Source: Planctomycetota bacterium
GTDB lineage: Bacteria > Planctomycetota > Phycisphaerae > Phycisphaerales > Phycisphaeraceae
DNA length: 64,000 nucleotides
Assembly (NCBI GenBank): GCA_021413865.1
Contig: JAIOPN010000004.1
Location: 1 to 64,000 of the forward strand
Direction: 5' to 3'
A program made the translations under genes and the position numbers. The notes below the pieces were generated by a model. The model saw nothing but the letters and a program-made list of their open reading frames with translations, had not been told where the DNA came from and made no database searches. Positions 8,823 to 16,927 of this stretch are shown here, piece by piece (the first letter of the stretch is position 1; every line of letters starts with the position of its first letter).

Positions 8823-9527
8823 GTGGCTACCGACCCGGTTGAATCATCACATCGGCAAGCGGCGGAGCGTTGGCCGCGCATCGCGTGGGCGCTCGATGCA
8901 TACGCCCGGCACGCCGAACGGGCGGGCGACGACTGCCGGTACCCGCTCGATCTCTACCTGGGCGGCGCGGCGGGGCACTGCATTGAAGCGGCGTGGGGCG
9001 TCATCGACAGCGAGCTGGGCCCCCCGACAAGGGCCGTGCTGCAGCGTCAGCCGACGGCCGACTACACCATCGACGACCTGTGGGCCGACGCGATTGCCAA
9101 GCGCGCCGCCGAGTTGGACGCCTACCGCCTTCTGCTGGAGCGGATCTACGGGCTGGAGATTTCGGCCGACACCAGCGTCCGCGACTTCGTGACCGAGAGC
9201 GACCGCATCCGCACGGCGACCGAAGGTCAGCTCAAGGGCGTCCGCACCATGGCCGTCCGTTACACCGAGGACGGCACCGTCGAAGTGGATATGCAGGTCA
9301 CCCTTGAGCAGGTTATCACCGTCGTCAAGAAGGCCTACGACGAGGCATACGACGGGACCAAGTGGACGAAGAGCCAATTCGACGACATCAGCAAACGCAC
9401 CCAGCGGAAGGTGATCGGCGTCACCGGCACCGGCGCCCTGGACACGGCCGGCGCCGCGGGGCACTCCGGCGGGTCGAGCGGCTCGGAGACGACCACCGTG
9501 GAAGAAGAAGGCGTCGTTGTCGAGTAA
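8823..9527 (+). CDS. LPP20-like domain protein with an atypical N-terminus
   Basis: From a GTG at 8823 this reads 234 residues. Residues about 95-205 (AELDAYRLLLERIYGLEISADTSVRDFV, VRYTEDGTVEVDMQVTLEQVITVVKK, then RKVIGVTGTGAL) match the LPP20 lipoprotein-family pattern. These proteins are normally secreted with a signal peptide and lipobox, but here the first 90 residues (RWPRIAWALDAYARHAERAG and DLYLGGAAGHCIEAAW) contain neither. The protein may be a chimera formed by recombination, or the start may be wrong. The tail is Gly/Ser-rich and acidic. A small lipoprotein and two caspase-like genes follow on the same strand. Confidence 0.6.
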   Translation: MATDPVESSHRQAAERWPRIAWALDAYARHAERAGDDCRYPLDLYLGGAAGHCIEAAWGVIDSELGPPTRAVLQRQPTADYTIDDLWADAIAKRAAELDAYRLLLERIYGLEISADTSVRDFVTESDRIRTATEGQLKGVRTMAVRYTEDGTVEVDMQVTLEQVITVVKKAYDEAYDGTKWTKSQFDDISKRTQRKVIGVTGTGALDTAGAAGHSGGSSGSETTTVEEEGVVVE

Positions 9528-9587
9528 TCCCCCAAGCCAAGCACTGTTTTCAAAACGGCCATCTGACCCATATAAAGGAAACCAACC

Positions 9588-9785
9588 ATGAAATGCCTTC
9601 TCTCCCTGACACTCCTGACCGCCCTGGCACTGACGAGCATCGCCTGCGAGACCACCACGGTCGAACGCCACTACCGCGAGGACACCACCACGACCAGCGA
9701 TCCCAAGCCGGTGGATGGCCAACCCAAGGCCCACCACACGGAGACCGAGACCACCACCTCCGAACCCAAGATCATCGTGGAGTAA
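9588..9785 (+). CDS. Small secreted lipoprotein
   Basis: A 65-residue protein with an N-terminal signal peptide ending in the lipobox LTSIAC (Cys20), which predicts lipid attachment in the envelope. The mature part is short, hydrophilic and rich in Thr, Glu and His, with a near-repeat TTTSDPKPVDG / TTTSEPKIIVE. An AAGGA ribosome site lies about 8 bases before the ATG. It sits between the LPP20-like gene and the caspase-SUMF1 gene in the same direction, so the three may be one unit. No function is recognisable. Confidence 0.65.
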   Translation: MKCLLSLTLLTALALTSIACETTTVERHYREDTTTTSDPKPVDGQPKAHHTETETTTSEPKIIVE

Positions 9786-9869
9786 CCGTGCCCGACCTTC
9801 CGCCGGCCGCATCGGAAACGATCCGGCCGGCATTGCCCCTGCTTCAACACTTTTAATGGATGACTCCCC

Positions 9870-11939
9870 ATGCAAAAGATCATGCTCGCCCTGAGCTTGC
9901 TCCTGGCGTGCGTCCTACCGCTCCATGCCGAGCCTCCCGCCAAGGCGATCGGGTTGTCTGAGGCATTGTCCGCCGTGCCCGCGAACCTGAGGACGCCTAA
10001 TCGTTGGGCGCTGGTGATTGGGGCCAGTGCGTACCAGGACAAGCGGATCCCTCAGCTGCCGGCGTGCGCGAACGATGCCAAAGCCCTTGCCGCGGTGCTG
10101 AGCGATCCGGGGATCGGGATGTTCCCGCCCGACCACGTCACGCTACTGGTGAACGACCAGGTGACGCGGGACAAGGTGGTGGCGGCATTGGACGACCTGG
10201 GCCGGCACGCCGGGAAGGATGATCTGGTCCTGGTGTTCTTCTCGGGTCACGGCGCCACGGACGAGAAGGGCCGTGCCTACTGGGTGATGGGGAACACCCA
10301 GGTGGACCAGTTGCGTGCCACGGCCGTGCTTGAAGCGGACGTCACGGAACTCCTGAGCGAAATCAAGACGACACGCCTGGTGACGCTGATCGACGCCTGC
10401 TACTCGAGGGCGACGGCCAACCTGGGTCAGTCCAAGAGCCTGCTGGACCTCTCGAAGATCTACCCTGAGTTCAAGGGCGACGGCCGCATCGCGATGACGG
10501 CGAGCAAGGGGGATCAACTGAGCGTGGTGATCAGAGATGCCAAGAGCCCCGGGCTGGGTTATAGCGCGTTCGCCTGGCACGCGATCCAGGGGATCAAGGG
10601 CGAAGCGGACGGAGACGGTGACGGGGTGATCACGGTCGATGAGTTGTGGGGGTATGTGAAGGACCGGACGGAGGAGACGGCGAGGAGAGAGGGCGGCAAC
10701 CAGGAGCCGCAGCTCAAGGGGCAGTTCGGCAGCAAGTTCCTGCTGGCGGTCAACGCCGAGCACCTTCGTCGCAGTATGGCGGAGACGGCCACGGCGCGTG
10801 AGCTGCGGGAGAAGCGGCTGGCGTCGCTGAAGCAACTGGCGTTAAACCACAAGATCACGGTGGACCAGTTCGGTCTTGGCGAACGGCTCATCACGACCCT
10901 CGAATCCGACATGGACGAGTTCGACCGCCGGCGTCTGGTTGAATTCGCGGCGTTGCTGGACAACCGTCTGGCGCCCGAGAAGCTCCAGATAGCCCTGGAC
11001 CTGATCGAGACGCCCACCCAGCGTGAGGCACGGCTGGCGCGTGAGGCGGCCGAACTTGCCGCGCGCCAGAAACAATCGCGGATCGCCCAACTGCTGGCGA
11101 CGGCCAAAACCAACGACAACAAGGAACACGGCCAGGCCGCGTTAGCGGCGTTGGACGAGCTGCTCACCCTCGCCCCCGGGCACGCTGAAGCCGGGGCGCT
11201 GCGTGAGAAGATCGGGGCGTACTACGGCCCGCGGACGCTCACGAACTCGATCGGAGCGAAATTAGTCGAGATCAGGGCGGGTGAGTTCCTGATGGGGAGC
11301 CCGGCCGGCGAGGAGGGACATACCTCAGGCGAAACGCAGCACAAGGTGCAGATCGCCCGTCCGTTCATGATGGGTGTGACGGAAGTGACGCAGGCACAGT
11401 GGCGAGCGGTGATGGGGAATAACCCCAGTCGTTTCAAGGGTGACGACCTACCGGTTGAGCAGGTGTCGTGGGAGGACGCGCAGGAGTTCTGCCGGAAGTT
11501 GAGTGAGAAGGAGGGGAAGAAATATCGTCTGCCGACGGAGGCGGAGTGGGAGTACGCGTGCCGAGCGGGGACGGGCGAGGCGTTCGGGGGCACGGGGAAT
11601 CTGGACGATATGGGTTGGTCTGGCGACAATTCGGGTCGTTCGCGTCTGGACTCGCAGCGGCTGTGCGATACAGTCTCAGGCAACTATATCTCAAGGCTGG
11701 AAGGCAACGGGAACCAGACGCATCCGGTGGGTCAGAAACGGGCCAACGCCTGGGGTTTGTACGACATGCACGGGAACGTGTGGGAGTGGTGCGAGGACAA
11801 GTATGACGCCACGTCCCGTGTGATGCGGGGCGGCTCGTGGTGCATCTTTCCCCGCGACTGCCGGTCTGCGTACCGCAACTGGGGCGCGCCCGGCACCCGG
11901 AGCTGCAGCATCGGGTTCCGGCTCGTGCTGGACTTCTGA
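9870..11939 (+). CDS. Secreted caspase-like protease with C-terminal SUMF1/FGE domain (DGR variable protein)
   Basis: A 689-residue protein with a signal peptide (residues 1-20, ending LPLHA) followed by a caspase/C14 domain (about 40-300). The catalytic dyad is visible as His127 in FFSGHGA and Cys177 in LIDACYS. An EF-hand-like loop DGDGDGVITVDE (247-258) follows. A helical linker (about 310-450) leads to a SUMF1/formylglycine-generating-enzyme-type domain (about 465-689: IRAGEFLMGSP, VTEVTQAQWRAVMG, RLPTEAEWEYACRAG, DMHGNVWEWCED). The last 41 residues are the variable repeat of a DGR, so the C-type-lectin-like surface is the diversified ligand-binding face. The sensor-plus-protease architecture suggests a conflict or recognition function, which is inference. 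Confidence 0.85.
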   Translation: MQKIMLALSLLLACVLPLHAEPPAKAIGLSEALSAVPANLRTPNRWALVIGASAYQDKRIPQLPACANDAKALAAVLSDPGIGMFPPDHVTLLVNDQVTRDKVVAALDDLGRHAGKDDLVLVFFSGHGATDEKGRAYWVMGNTQVDQLRATAVLEADVTELLSEIKTTRLVTLIDACYSRATANLGQSKSLLDLSKIYPEFKGDGRIAMTASKGDQLSVVIRDAKSPGLGYSAFAWHAIQGIKGEADGDGDGVITVDELWGYVKDRTEETARREGGNQEPQLKGQFGSKFLLAVNAEHLRRSMAETATARELREKRLASLKQLALNHKITVDQFGLGERLITTLESDMDEFDRRRLVEFAALLDNRLAPEKLQIALDLIETPTQREARLAREAAELAARQKQSRIAQLLATAKTNDNKEHGQAALAALDELLTLAPGHAEAGALREKIGAYYGPRTLTNSIGAKLVEIRAGEFLMGSPAGEEGHTSGETQHKVQIARPFMMGVTEVTQAQWRAVMGNNPSRFKGDDLPVEQVSWEDAQEFCRKLSEKEGKKYRLPTEAEWEYACRAGTGEAFGGTGNLDDMGWSGDNSGRSRLDSQRLCDTVSGNYISRLEGNGNQTHPVGQKRANAWGLYDMHGNVWEWCEDKYDATSRVMRGGSWCIFPRDCRSAYRNWGAPGTRSCSIGFRLVLDF
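11814..11939 (+). repeat. DGR variable repeat 1 (VR1)
   Basis: These 42 codons align without gaps to 16689-16814. They differ at 22 bases in 16 codons; 21 differences fall in codon positions 1 or 2, and the only third-position change is CCC/CCT. Variable codons such as TGC/GAC, ATC/GAC, TTT/GAT, TAC/CGC, AAC/GCC, TGG/GGG and TGC/ATC are what mutated AAC, AAT and AGG template codons give. The last 9 codons including the stop are identical and GC-rich, like an initiation-of-mutagenic-homing (IMH) site. Confidence 0.85.
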
Positions 11940-12008
11940 ATAGCCCTTTGCCCTTTGCTCTTGGGTTTTTCTGATCTTGCCCACCGAGCGGAGCGAGGTC
12001 TTCGGAAA
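11940..12008 (+). repeat. Sequence shared downstream of both variable repeats
   Basis: About 65 bases after the VR1 stop codon reappear after VR2 (16815-16895). They comprise a CCCTTTGC-type run followed by a segment around CCGAGCGGAGCGAGG that ends TCTTCGGAAAA. Flanking TTTTCTGA and TCGGAAAA can pair as an 8-bp stem with one G-U pair. Conservation of a structured element just 3' of VR fits a DGR retrohoming accessory structure. In VR2 the 14-base TTTGCCCTTTGCTC unit is present twice. Confidence 0.55.
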
Positions 12009-12122
12009 AAAATCAGGCTGGTGTATTTCGGTCTGCGTAGGGGCTTTCTTGCGGCGACGTGTGGCCATCCCTGTCCGTTCGGCGTGGTAGCGTGCCGCGG
12101 GGTCATTTCAGGAGTCTGGGTG

Positions 12123-13466
12123 ATGCGAATTGGATTCCTCCGTGTCCTCCTGCTGATTGCTTTGCTGACGCCGGCGGCCCAGGCCGGCGACGGTGTGGCA
12201 GCCCCCGCCCCACGGGCTGAACCCTCCAAAGCGATCGGGCTGTCGGAGGCGTTGTCCGCGTTACCTCCGGGGGTGCAGACACCTAATCGCTGGGCCTTGG
12301 TGATCGGCGCCAGTGCGTACCAGGACAAGCGGATCCCGCAGCTTCCGGCCTGCGCCAATGACGCCCGGGCTCTGGCCGGGGTCTTGGTGGATTCCAGCGT
12401 GGGCATGTTCCCCGTGGACCATGTGACGGTGTTGGTGGACGGCGACGTGACGGCCGTGAAGGTCAAGGATGCGCTGGATGAGCTGAGCCGCCACGCGGGC
12501 CCCAGCGACCTGGTGGTGGTGTTTTTCAGCGGCCACGGGGCGACAGACGACAAGGGCCGGGCGTTCTGGGTGATGACCGACACGCAGATTGACAAGCTGC
12601 GTGCCACAGCGCTGCCCGAGACGGACGTGAGTGAGCTGCTGGGCGAGGTCAAGACAACACGCCTGGTGACGCTCATCGACGCCTGCTACTCGGCGTCGAC
12701 TGCGAACCTGGGGCAGAGCAAGAGCCTGCTCGATCTGAAGGCGATCTTCCCGCAGTTCCAGGGGGATGGCCGTGTTGCGCTGACGGCGAGCAAGGGAGAC
12801 CAGTTGAGTGTGGTGATCCACGAGAAGAACGAGGCGGGCTATGGCTACTCGGCGTTCGCCTGGCACGTGATCGAAGGTCTCAAGGGTGGGGCGGACGGCG
12901 ATGCCGACGGCGTGGTGACGGTGGATGAACTGTGGAACCATGTGAAGGACCGGACGGAGGAGACGGCGCGCCGGCAGGGAGGCAACCAGCAGCCGCAGTT
13001 GAAGGGCCAATTCGGCAGTAAGTTCCTGCTGGCGGTCAACGCGAAGAAGCTGATGGAGAAGGCTAAAACAGTGGAGGCGGGTAAGGCGCAGACGGTGAAG
13101 CGTGTCGGGACGCTCAAGCAGTTGTTCGCCGACGACAAGATCGCGGCCGAGCAGCTCAGGGAAGGCCGGCGTGTGCTGGAGACCCCCGAGGATCAGCTAG
13201 ACGAGCAGGACGTGCAGCGGAAGCAGATATACGCGGACTTGGCCGACGGCGGGCTCAAGCCCAGTTACCTCCAAGGCGCGTTGGACAAGGTCGAGACGCC
13301 CGAGCAGCGCACAGCACGCTTGGCGCGTGAGGCGGCGCAGCGTGCGGAAGCCGAGCGTCAGGCGAAAGAGGCGGTGGAGCGGGCGCGTCAGGCTGAACTA
13401 GATCGCCAGAGGCAAGTGCGGGTCACTACGGTTCAGCACGCGAAAGACTCACCGATTCTCTCATAG
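12123..13466 (+). CDS. Secreted caspase-like protein (paralogue 2, C-terminus disrupted)
   Basis: A 447-residue protein from an ATG at 12123; the frame is open upstream, but this start gives a proper signal peptide (MRIGFLRVLLLIALLTPAAQA). The caspase domain closely matches the upstream gene: shared IGLSEALSA and NRWALVIGASAYQDKRIPQ, His138 in FFSGHGA, Cys188 in LIDACYS and a calcium-loop DGDADGVVTVDE. A linker TLKQLFADDKIAAEQL and an Ala/Glu/Arg-rich coiled coil follow. It then ends abruptly; just past the stop another frame reads EPGTK, a tail motif seen in the related fragment and in the Sel1 protein. The original tail was therefore lost to a frameshift and the adjoining IS5 fragment. Confidence 0.8.
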   Translation: MRIGFLRVLLLIALLTPAAQAGDGVAAPAPRAEPSKAIGLSEALSALPPGVQTPNRWALVIGASAYQDKRIPQLPACANDARALAGVLVDSSVGMFPVDHVTVLVDGDVTAVKVKDALDELSRHAGPSDLVVVFFSGHGATDDKGRAFWVMTDTQIDKLRATALPETDVSELLGEVKTTRLVTLIDACYSASTANLGQSKSLLDLKAIFPQFQGDGRVALTASKGDQLSVVIHEKNEAGYGYSAFAWHVIEGLKGGADGDADGVVTVDELWNHVKDRTEETARRQGGNQQPQLKGQFGSKFLLAVNAKKLMEKAKTVEAGKAQTVKRVGTLKQLFADDKIAAEQLREGRRVLETPEDQLDEQDVQRKQIYADLADGGLKPSYLQGALDKVETPEQRTARLAREAAQRAEAERQAKEAVERARQAELDRQRQVRVTTVQHAKDSPILS

Positions 13467-13562
13467 AACCTGGTACTAAGATCGGGAAGGGGTCACCGGG
13501 ATCTCTGAATAACCCGTACTAACTCCTCTCCGCCCCGCGCTGAAGTGGCAAAGGAGCCTGCG

Positions 13563-14009
13563 ATGGAACGCAAGAGCCAAGCCCCGACGCTGATCGACGC
13601 GGTGATTCACGACATCGGCGACCCCAATATGACGGCCAGGCTGGATCAACTCGACCGGGCGGTGCCCTGGGCCAAGCTGGCGGCGCCGATCCAGGCGACC
13701 TACGGCAACGCCACCAACGTCGGCGGCCGTCCCAACGTGCCGGTGGAGATGATGTTCAAGGTCATGATGCTGCAGAAGTGGTTCAACCTCGGCGACGCCA
13801 TGGCCGAGGGCATGCTCCGCGACCGCATCAGCTTCCGCAGGTTCCTGGGCATGGGCCTGAGCGACGACGTGATCGACGAGATCTCGCTGGTGCGTTTCCG
13901 CGCCCGGCTGCGCGGGCACGGGCTGACGGCGGGTCTGTTCGACGCGGTGGCCACGCACCTGAGGGAGGCGGGCCTGATCGTCAACGAGGGCACGCTGGTG
14001 CCCATCGGT
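13563..14009 (+). pseudogene. IS5-family transposase, N-terminal fragment
   Basis: About 149 residues match the N-terminal (DUF772-type) part of IS5-group transposases: LDRAVPWAKLAAPIQATYG, RPNVPVEMMFKVMMLQKWFNL, DAMAEGMLRDRISFRRFLG, DEISLVRFRARLRGHGL and LREAGLIVNEGTLV. At about 14009 the transposase sequence ends and the frame runs on into the antisense of a caspase-like tail, so the catalytic DDE part is missing. The insertion lies just after the broken end of caspase paralogue 2 and abuts an inverted caspase fragment. This suggests IS-linked rearrangement. Confidence 0.7.
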
Positions 14010-14747
14010 CTCAACATCCCCACCAAACCTTCTTGCTACGTCACGTGGCGTGGATGCAACGTTCCCGGGATCAGACGCGGCGACATTAGCATCCACCTTC
14101 GTCCCCGGTTCGCTTGGTTTGGTCGCCGAACTGCCGGTTTCATCCGGATGTCCACCCAGCATTCTAGCAACGTCATGGGGGGTAGTATGGCTCCCTCCGC
14201 CCATTGGGTCACCATCCCAGACGGGGTCTGGCACGGAGATCCGTGTTTGCTTCTGTTGATCCAGCTCCGCCTGACGGGATCGCTCCGCCGCCTCTCGCGC
14301 CTGACGCTCCGCTTCTGCACGCTGGGTGGCCTCACGCGCCAGGCGGGTGTCACGCTGCTCCAGCGTTTCCACCTTGTCCAGCGCGGCCTGGAGGTAGTTG
14401 GGGGCTAGGCGGGCGTCGGCCAGGTCGGCGTAGATCTGCTTCCGCTGCACGTCCTGCGCGTCGAGCTGGTCCTCGGGCGTCTCCAGCACACGCCGGCCTT
14501 CCCTCAGCTGTTCGGCCGCGATCTTGTCGTCGGCGAACAACTGCTTGAGCGCTGTCACTCGCTTCACCGTCTGCGCCTTATTAGCCTCCGCCGTTTTCGC
14601 CTTCTCCATCAGCTTCTGCGCGTTGACCGCCAGCAGGAACTTGCTCCCGAACTGGCCCTTGAGCTGCGGCTGCTGGTTGCCGCCCTGGCGGCGCGCCGTC
14701 TGCTCTGTCCGGTCCTTCACGTGGTTCCACAGCTCGTCCACCGTCAC
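14010..14747 (-). pseudogene. Inverted caspase-like paralogue 3, C-terminal fragment
   Basis: The minus strand encodes the region after the caspase core: VTVDELWNHVKDRTEQTARRQGGNQQPQLKG, FGSKFLLAVNAQKLMEKAK, LKQLFADDKIAAEQLREGRRVLETPEDQLD. It is nearly identical to paralogue 2 (12123-13466). It starts inside the EF-hand-like loop, so the protease domain is gone. Unlike paralogue 2 it keeps a tail with two TP[HR]DVAR[MR][LF]GG repeats and SEPGTKVDANVAASDPG. It ends by running into antisense IS5 sequence. The orientation is opposite to its paralogues. The fragment is not expected to be functional. Confidence 0.75.
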
Positions 14748-15056
14748 CTCGCCAACCCGACCACTGCGTGGGTCATCATGTCGGCCCGAGCGACGAAAAC
14801 CTCTCGACGGACCCGGCTCGCGGCGTTACGCTATGCAAAATGGTCGGCGACGTTCGCTGGCCAAGCGCCAACTGGGAAATCTGTGTTGAGCGGACAAAGC
14901 CATCACTCCCGCAACCGCCAGATGCGGCTGCGTGCCGTCGTGCACAATATCATGGTTGTGCTATTCCAACGGAGGTTTGCGACAGAGCACTCCTGACCCC
15001 TTTTATTCGCCGTCCGGAATCAAATTTCCTATCAGACAAACCCAGTTCGGAGAACC
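14748..15056. other. Spacer upstream of the Sel1 gene, no gene seen
   Basis: About 309 bases between the broken caspase fragment and the Sel1-repeat gene. No frame has both a plausible start and a natural protein composition. The last 60 bases are AT-richer than the neighbourhood and should hold the promoter of the Sel1 gene, but I see no clear -35/-10 pair. Confidence 0.4.
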
Positions 15057-16325
15057 ATGATGAAGCTTCAGCGACCGTTGGCCGTATCTGCGTTGATGAT
15101 CGCTGTCTGCCTTGCCATATCCGGTATAGCGCATGCAGAGGGCCCTGCCAGCAAACCCGCCAACAAGGCACGGCTGCAGGCACTGGCCGGGAAGATCGAT
15201 GACGAGTCTGGCTTCACGGCTGGAGTATTTGGCGAACTGAGTGCATATCTAGCGAAGGTGGACGCAAACGACGCACGGACCAAAGAAGTGGTGGAAGCGT
15301 GTGATGCATTTATCGCAGGTGATTTGAAACCGAAGTACTTCTTGCTGGTGATCAGGCCGGTAATCAGTGAACCGGGGTCAAAGGTGGATAGTAAGGTCGT
15401 CGCGACTGATCCCGACAAACGGAATGGTGACACAAATGCCGGAGGAACTACCCCCAATGACAATTTAACTTCGATATTGGCGGAACTTGCCCCGCAGGCT
15501 GATTCCGAAGTAAGAGAGAGTGGACTGCGGCCTGTATCTTCTGATCCTGCCGACGCGAAGACGGCTCCAACGGGCGATGCCCATCCGATAACACATCCCG
15601 CGGTCCAGGGCACCATGAACGACCTCCGTCAAACCGTCCTTGAGGACATACGCGCGGCGAGTTCCAATCCCGGCGAGACCCGCACGAAGCACGAGAAAGC
15701 TGCTGAGAAGGGAGACTCCGAAGCGCAGTACCAGATGGGCTTGAGTTATGTCAAGGAAGAGGATGGTGTACCGCAAATCGATGCAGAGGGCCTCGAATGG
15801 CTTCAACGGGCGGCGAAGAAAGGTGGCGCGAAGGTGCATTTTGCATTAGCGTCCCTGCTCCTTATCGACGGAATGAAAAACGCTGCCTACGGGGATGAAT
15901 CCAAGTCGAGGGAATTGCTTCTTCAGGCCGCCGAGAGTTTCGCACGGACCGGTGAGGAGCAATCGGCCGTTATGGCGTCGGGTTTTTTTTCGAATAAAGA
16001 TTTATGCAACGATGGCGCAAAAGCGGTCGAAGTGATCCGCCCTTTCGCGGAAAAAGGCGGTAAGCTGGCCATGACAGAGTTGGGCCGGCTCTACACCATT
16101 CCCCAGTGGCAAAAATCCCAACCTGACTACGCGGTGGCGGCTCGCTGGTTCCGGAAGAGTGCCGACGCGGACGATAGAACGGCCATGTATTTCCTTGGCC
16201 GGATGTACGAACTGGGCTTGGGCGTGGAGAAGAGCAATACAATCGCCCGCGAGTTGATGGATCGAGCCGCTAAAGAGCCTCATGGCCTTGCCGAGGCCAA
16301 AATGTGGATTCTAGCCCATGACTAA
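15057..16325 (+). CDS. Secreted Sel1-repeat protein sharing modules with the caspase-like proteins
   Basis: A 422-residue protein with a signal peptide (about residues 1-27, ending IAHA). Residues about 38-100 (ARLQALAGKIDDESGFTAG through DLKPKYFLLVI) resemble the linker after the caspase domains of the two upstream paralogues. Residues about 107-121 (SEPGSKVDSKVVATDP) match SEPGTKVDANVAASDP in the inverted caspase fragment. The C-terminal half has Sel1/TPR-like repeats (EKGDSEAQYQMGLSYVKEEDG, LEWLQRAAKKGGAKVHFAL, WFRKSADADDRTAMYFLGRMYELGLG), which usually mediate protein contacts. Its base composition is less GC-rich than its neighbours. It may be a partner of the caspase-like proteins; that is inference. 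Confidence 0.75.
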   Translation: MMKLQRPLAVSALMIAVCLAISGIAHAEGPASKPANKARLQALAGKIDDESGFTAGVFGELSAYLAKVDANDARTKEVVEACDAFIAGDLKPKYFLLVIRPVISEPGSKVDSKVVATDPDKRNGDTNAGGTTPNDNLTSILAELAPQADSEVRESGLRPVSSDPADAKTAPTGDAHPITHPAVQGTMNDLRQTVLEDIRAASSNPGETRTKHEKAAEKGDSEAQYQMGLSYVKEEDGVPQIDAEGLEWLQRAAKKGGAKVHFALASLLLIDGMKNAAYGDESKSRELLLQAAESFARTGEEQSAVMASGFFSNKDLCNDGAKAVEVIRPFAEKGGKLAMTELGRLYTIPQWQKSQPDYAVAARWFRKSADADDRTAMYFLGRMYELGLGVEKSNTIARELMDRAAKEPHGLAEAKMWILAHD

Positions 16326-16436
16326 TAGTCCCACATTTCCCATATGACTTTCCGAGTTTGATAGAACCGATGAGCGTTTGAGGCCGTAATTCATGGTGTT
16401 CTGCGCATCTCCGCACCACCATGGAAGGCCCACCCA

Positions 16437-16814
16437 ATGGGTGAAGCACGCAAGGAAGCGTTGAAGCTCGGTTTTGACGGCTCAGTCCGGCTGGAGTTTT
16501 GCGGTGCGACGGTCAGCAGCGACGGCGGGCTTCTGCCGTACCGCGATCTGGACGATGCCCTGGGATTGACCGCGCCGGCCGGTGCGGCGCTGACCGATGG
16601 GCGTACCGGGACCAACATCCGCCACTCGCTGTACGACATGCACGGCAACGTGTACGAGTGGTGCGAGGACATGTACTCCGACGGAGCGTCCCGTGTGTTG
16701 CGGGGCGGCTCGTGGGACGACGATCCTCGCGGCTGCCGGTCTGCGCGCCGCGCCGGGGACGCGCCCGTCAACCGGGGCATCGGCTTCGGGTTCCGGCTCG
16801 TGCTGGACTTCTGA
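16437..16814 (+). pseudogene. Chimera of IS1380-type transposase start and DGR-variable SUMF1 end
   Basis: This 125-residue open frame joins two unrelated pieces. Residues 1 to about 62 are the start of an IS1380-family transposase (LEFCGATVSSDGGLLPYRDLDDALGLT, then LTDGRTGTNIRH). From about residue 63 it is the end of a SUMF1/FGE domain (LYDMHGNVYEWCEDMY, SRVLRGGSW, IGFGFRLVLDF) that parallels the end of the caspase-SUMF1 protein. The original variable protein has therefore lost its N-terminal part to the IS-linked junction at about 16620. Its last 42 codons are VR2. The avd and reverse-transcriptase genes follow directly, so this was probably the DGR's resident target. Confidence 0.75.
16689..16814 (+). 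repeat. DGR variable repeat 2 (VR2)
   Basis: This repeat is colinear with VR1 at 11814-11939 (126 bases each). Substitutions cluster in codons 4, 10-13, 15, 20, 22-24, 27, 28 and 30-33, and codons 34-42 are identical. VR2 has acidic or small residues (Asp, Asp, Asp, Gly, Arg, Ala, Gly, Asp) where VR1 has Cys, Ile, Phe, Asp, Tyr, Asn, Trp, Gly. That is a real change of the predicted binding surface with no change in frame or length. Confidence 0.85.
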
Positions 16815-16897
16815 ATAGCCCTTTGCCCTTTGCTCTTTTGCCCTTTGCTCTTGGTTTTTCTGATCTTTCCCACCGAGCGGAGCGAGGTCTTCGGAAA
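16815..16897 (+). repeat. Second copy of the VR-downstream element
   Basis: This copy corresponds to 11940-12008. It has an additional copy of the short CCCTTTGCTCTT unit and then the same CCGAGCGGAGCGAGG core with flanking TTTTCTGA and TCGGAAAA arms. It lies between VR2 and the avd reading frame, the usual place of the retrohoming structure. Confidence 0.5.
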
Positions 16898-16927
16898 ATT
16901 TTTGGCCGCGGAGTTTTCCACGACGCC

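Noticed and set aside
13476-14747. A single intact 423-residue minus-strand protein
   Set aside because: Only the first two thirds is caspase-tail sequence; the rest is antisense of the IS5 transposase fragment, so the frame is a junction artefact.
12000-16400. Template repeat of the DGR
   Set aside because: Looked for by eye as an A-rich version of VR1/VR2 (AAC/AAT codons around GCCGGTCTGCG); only the two VR copies contain that core, so no template is claimed.
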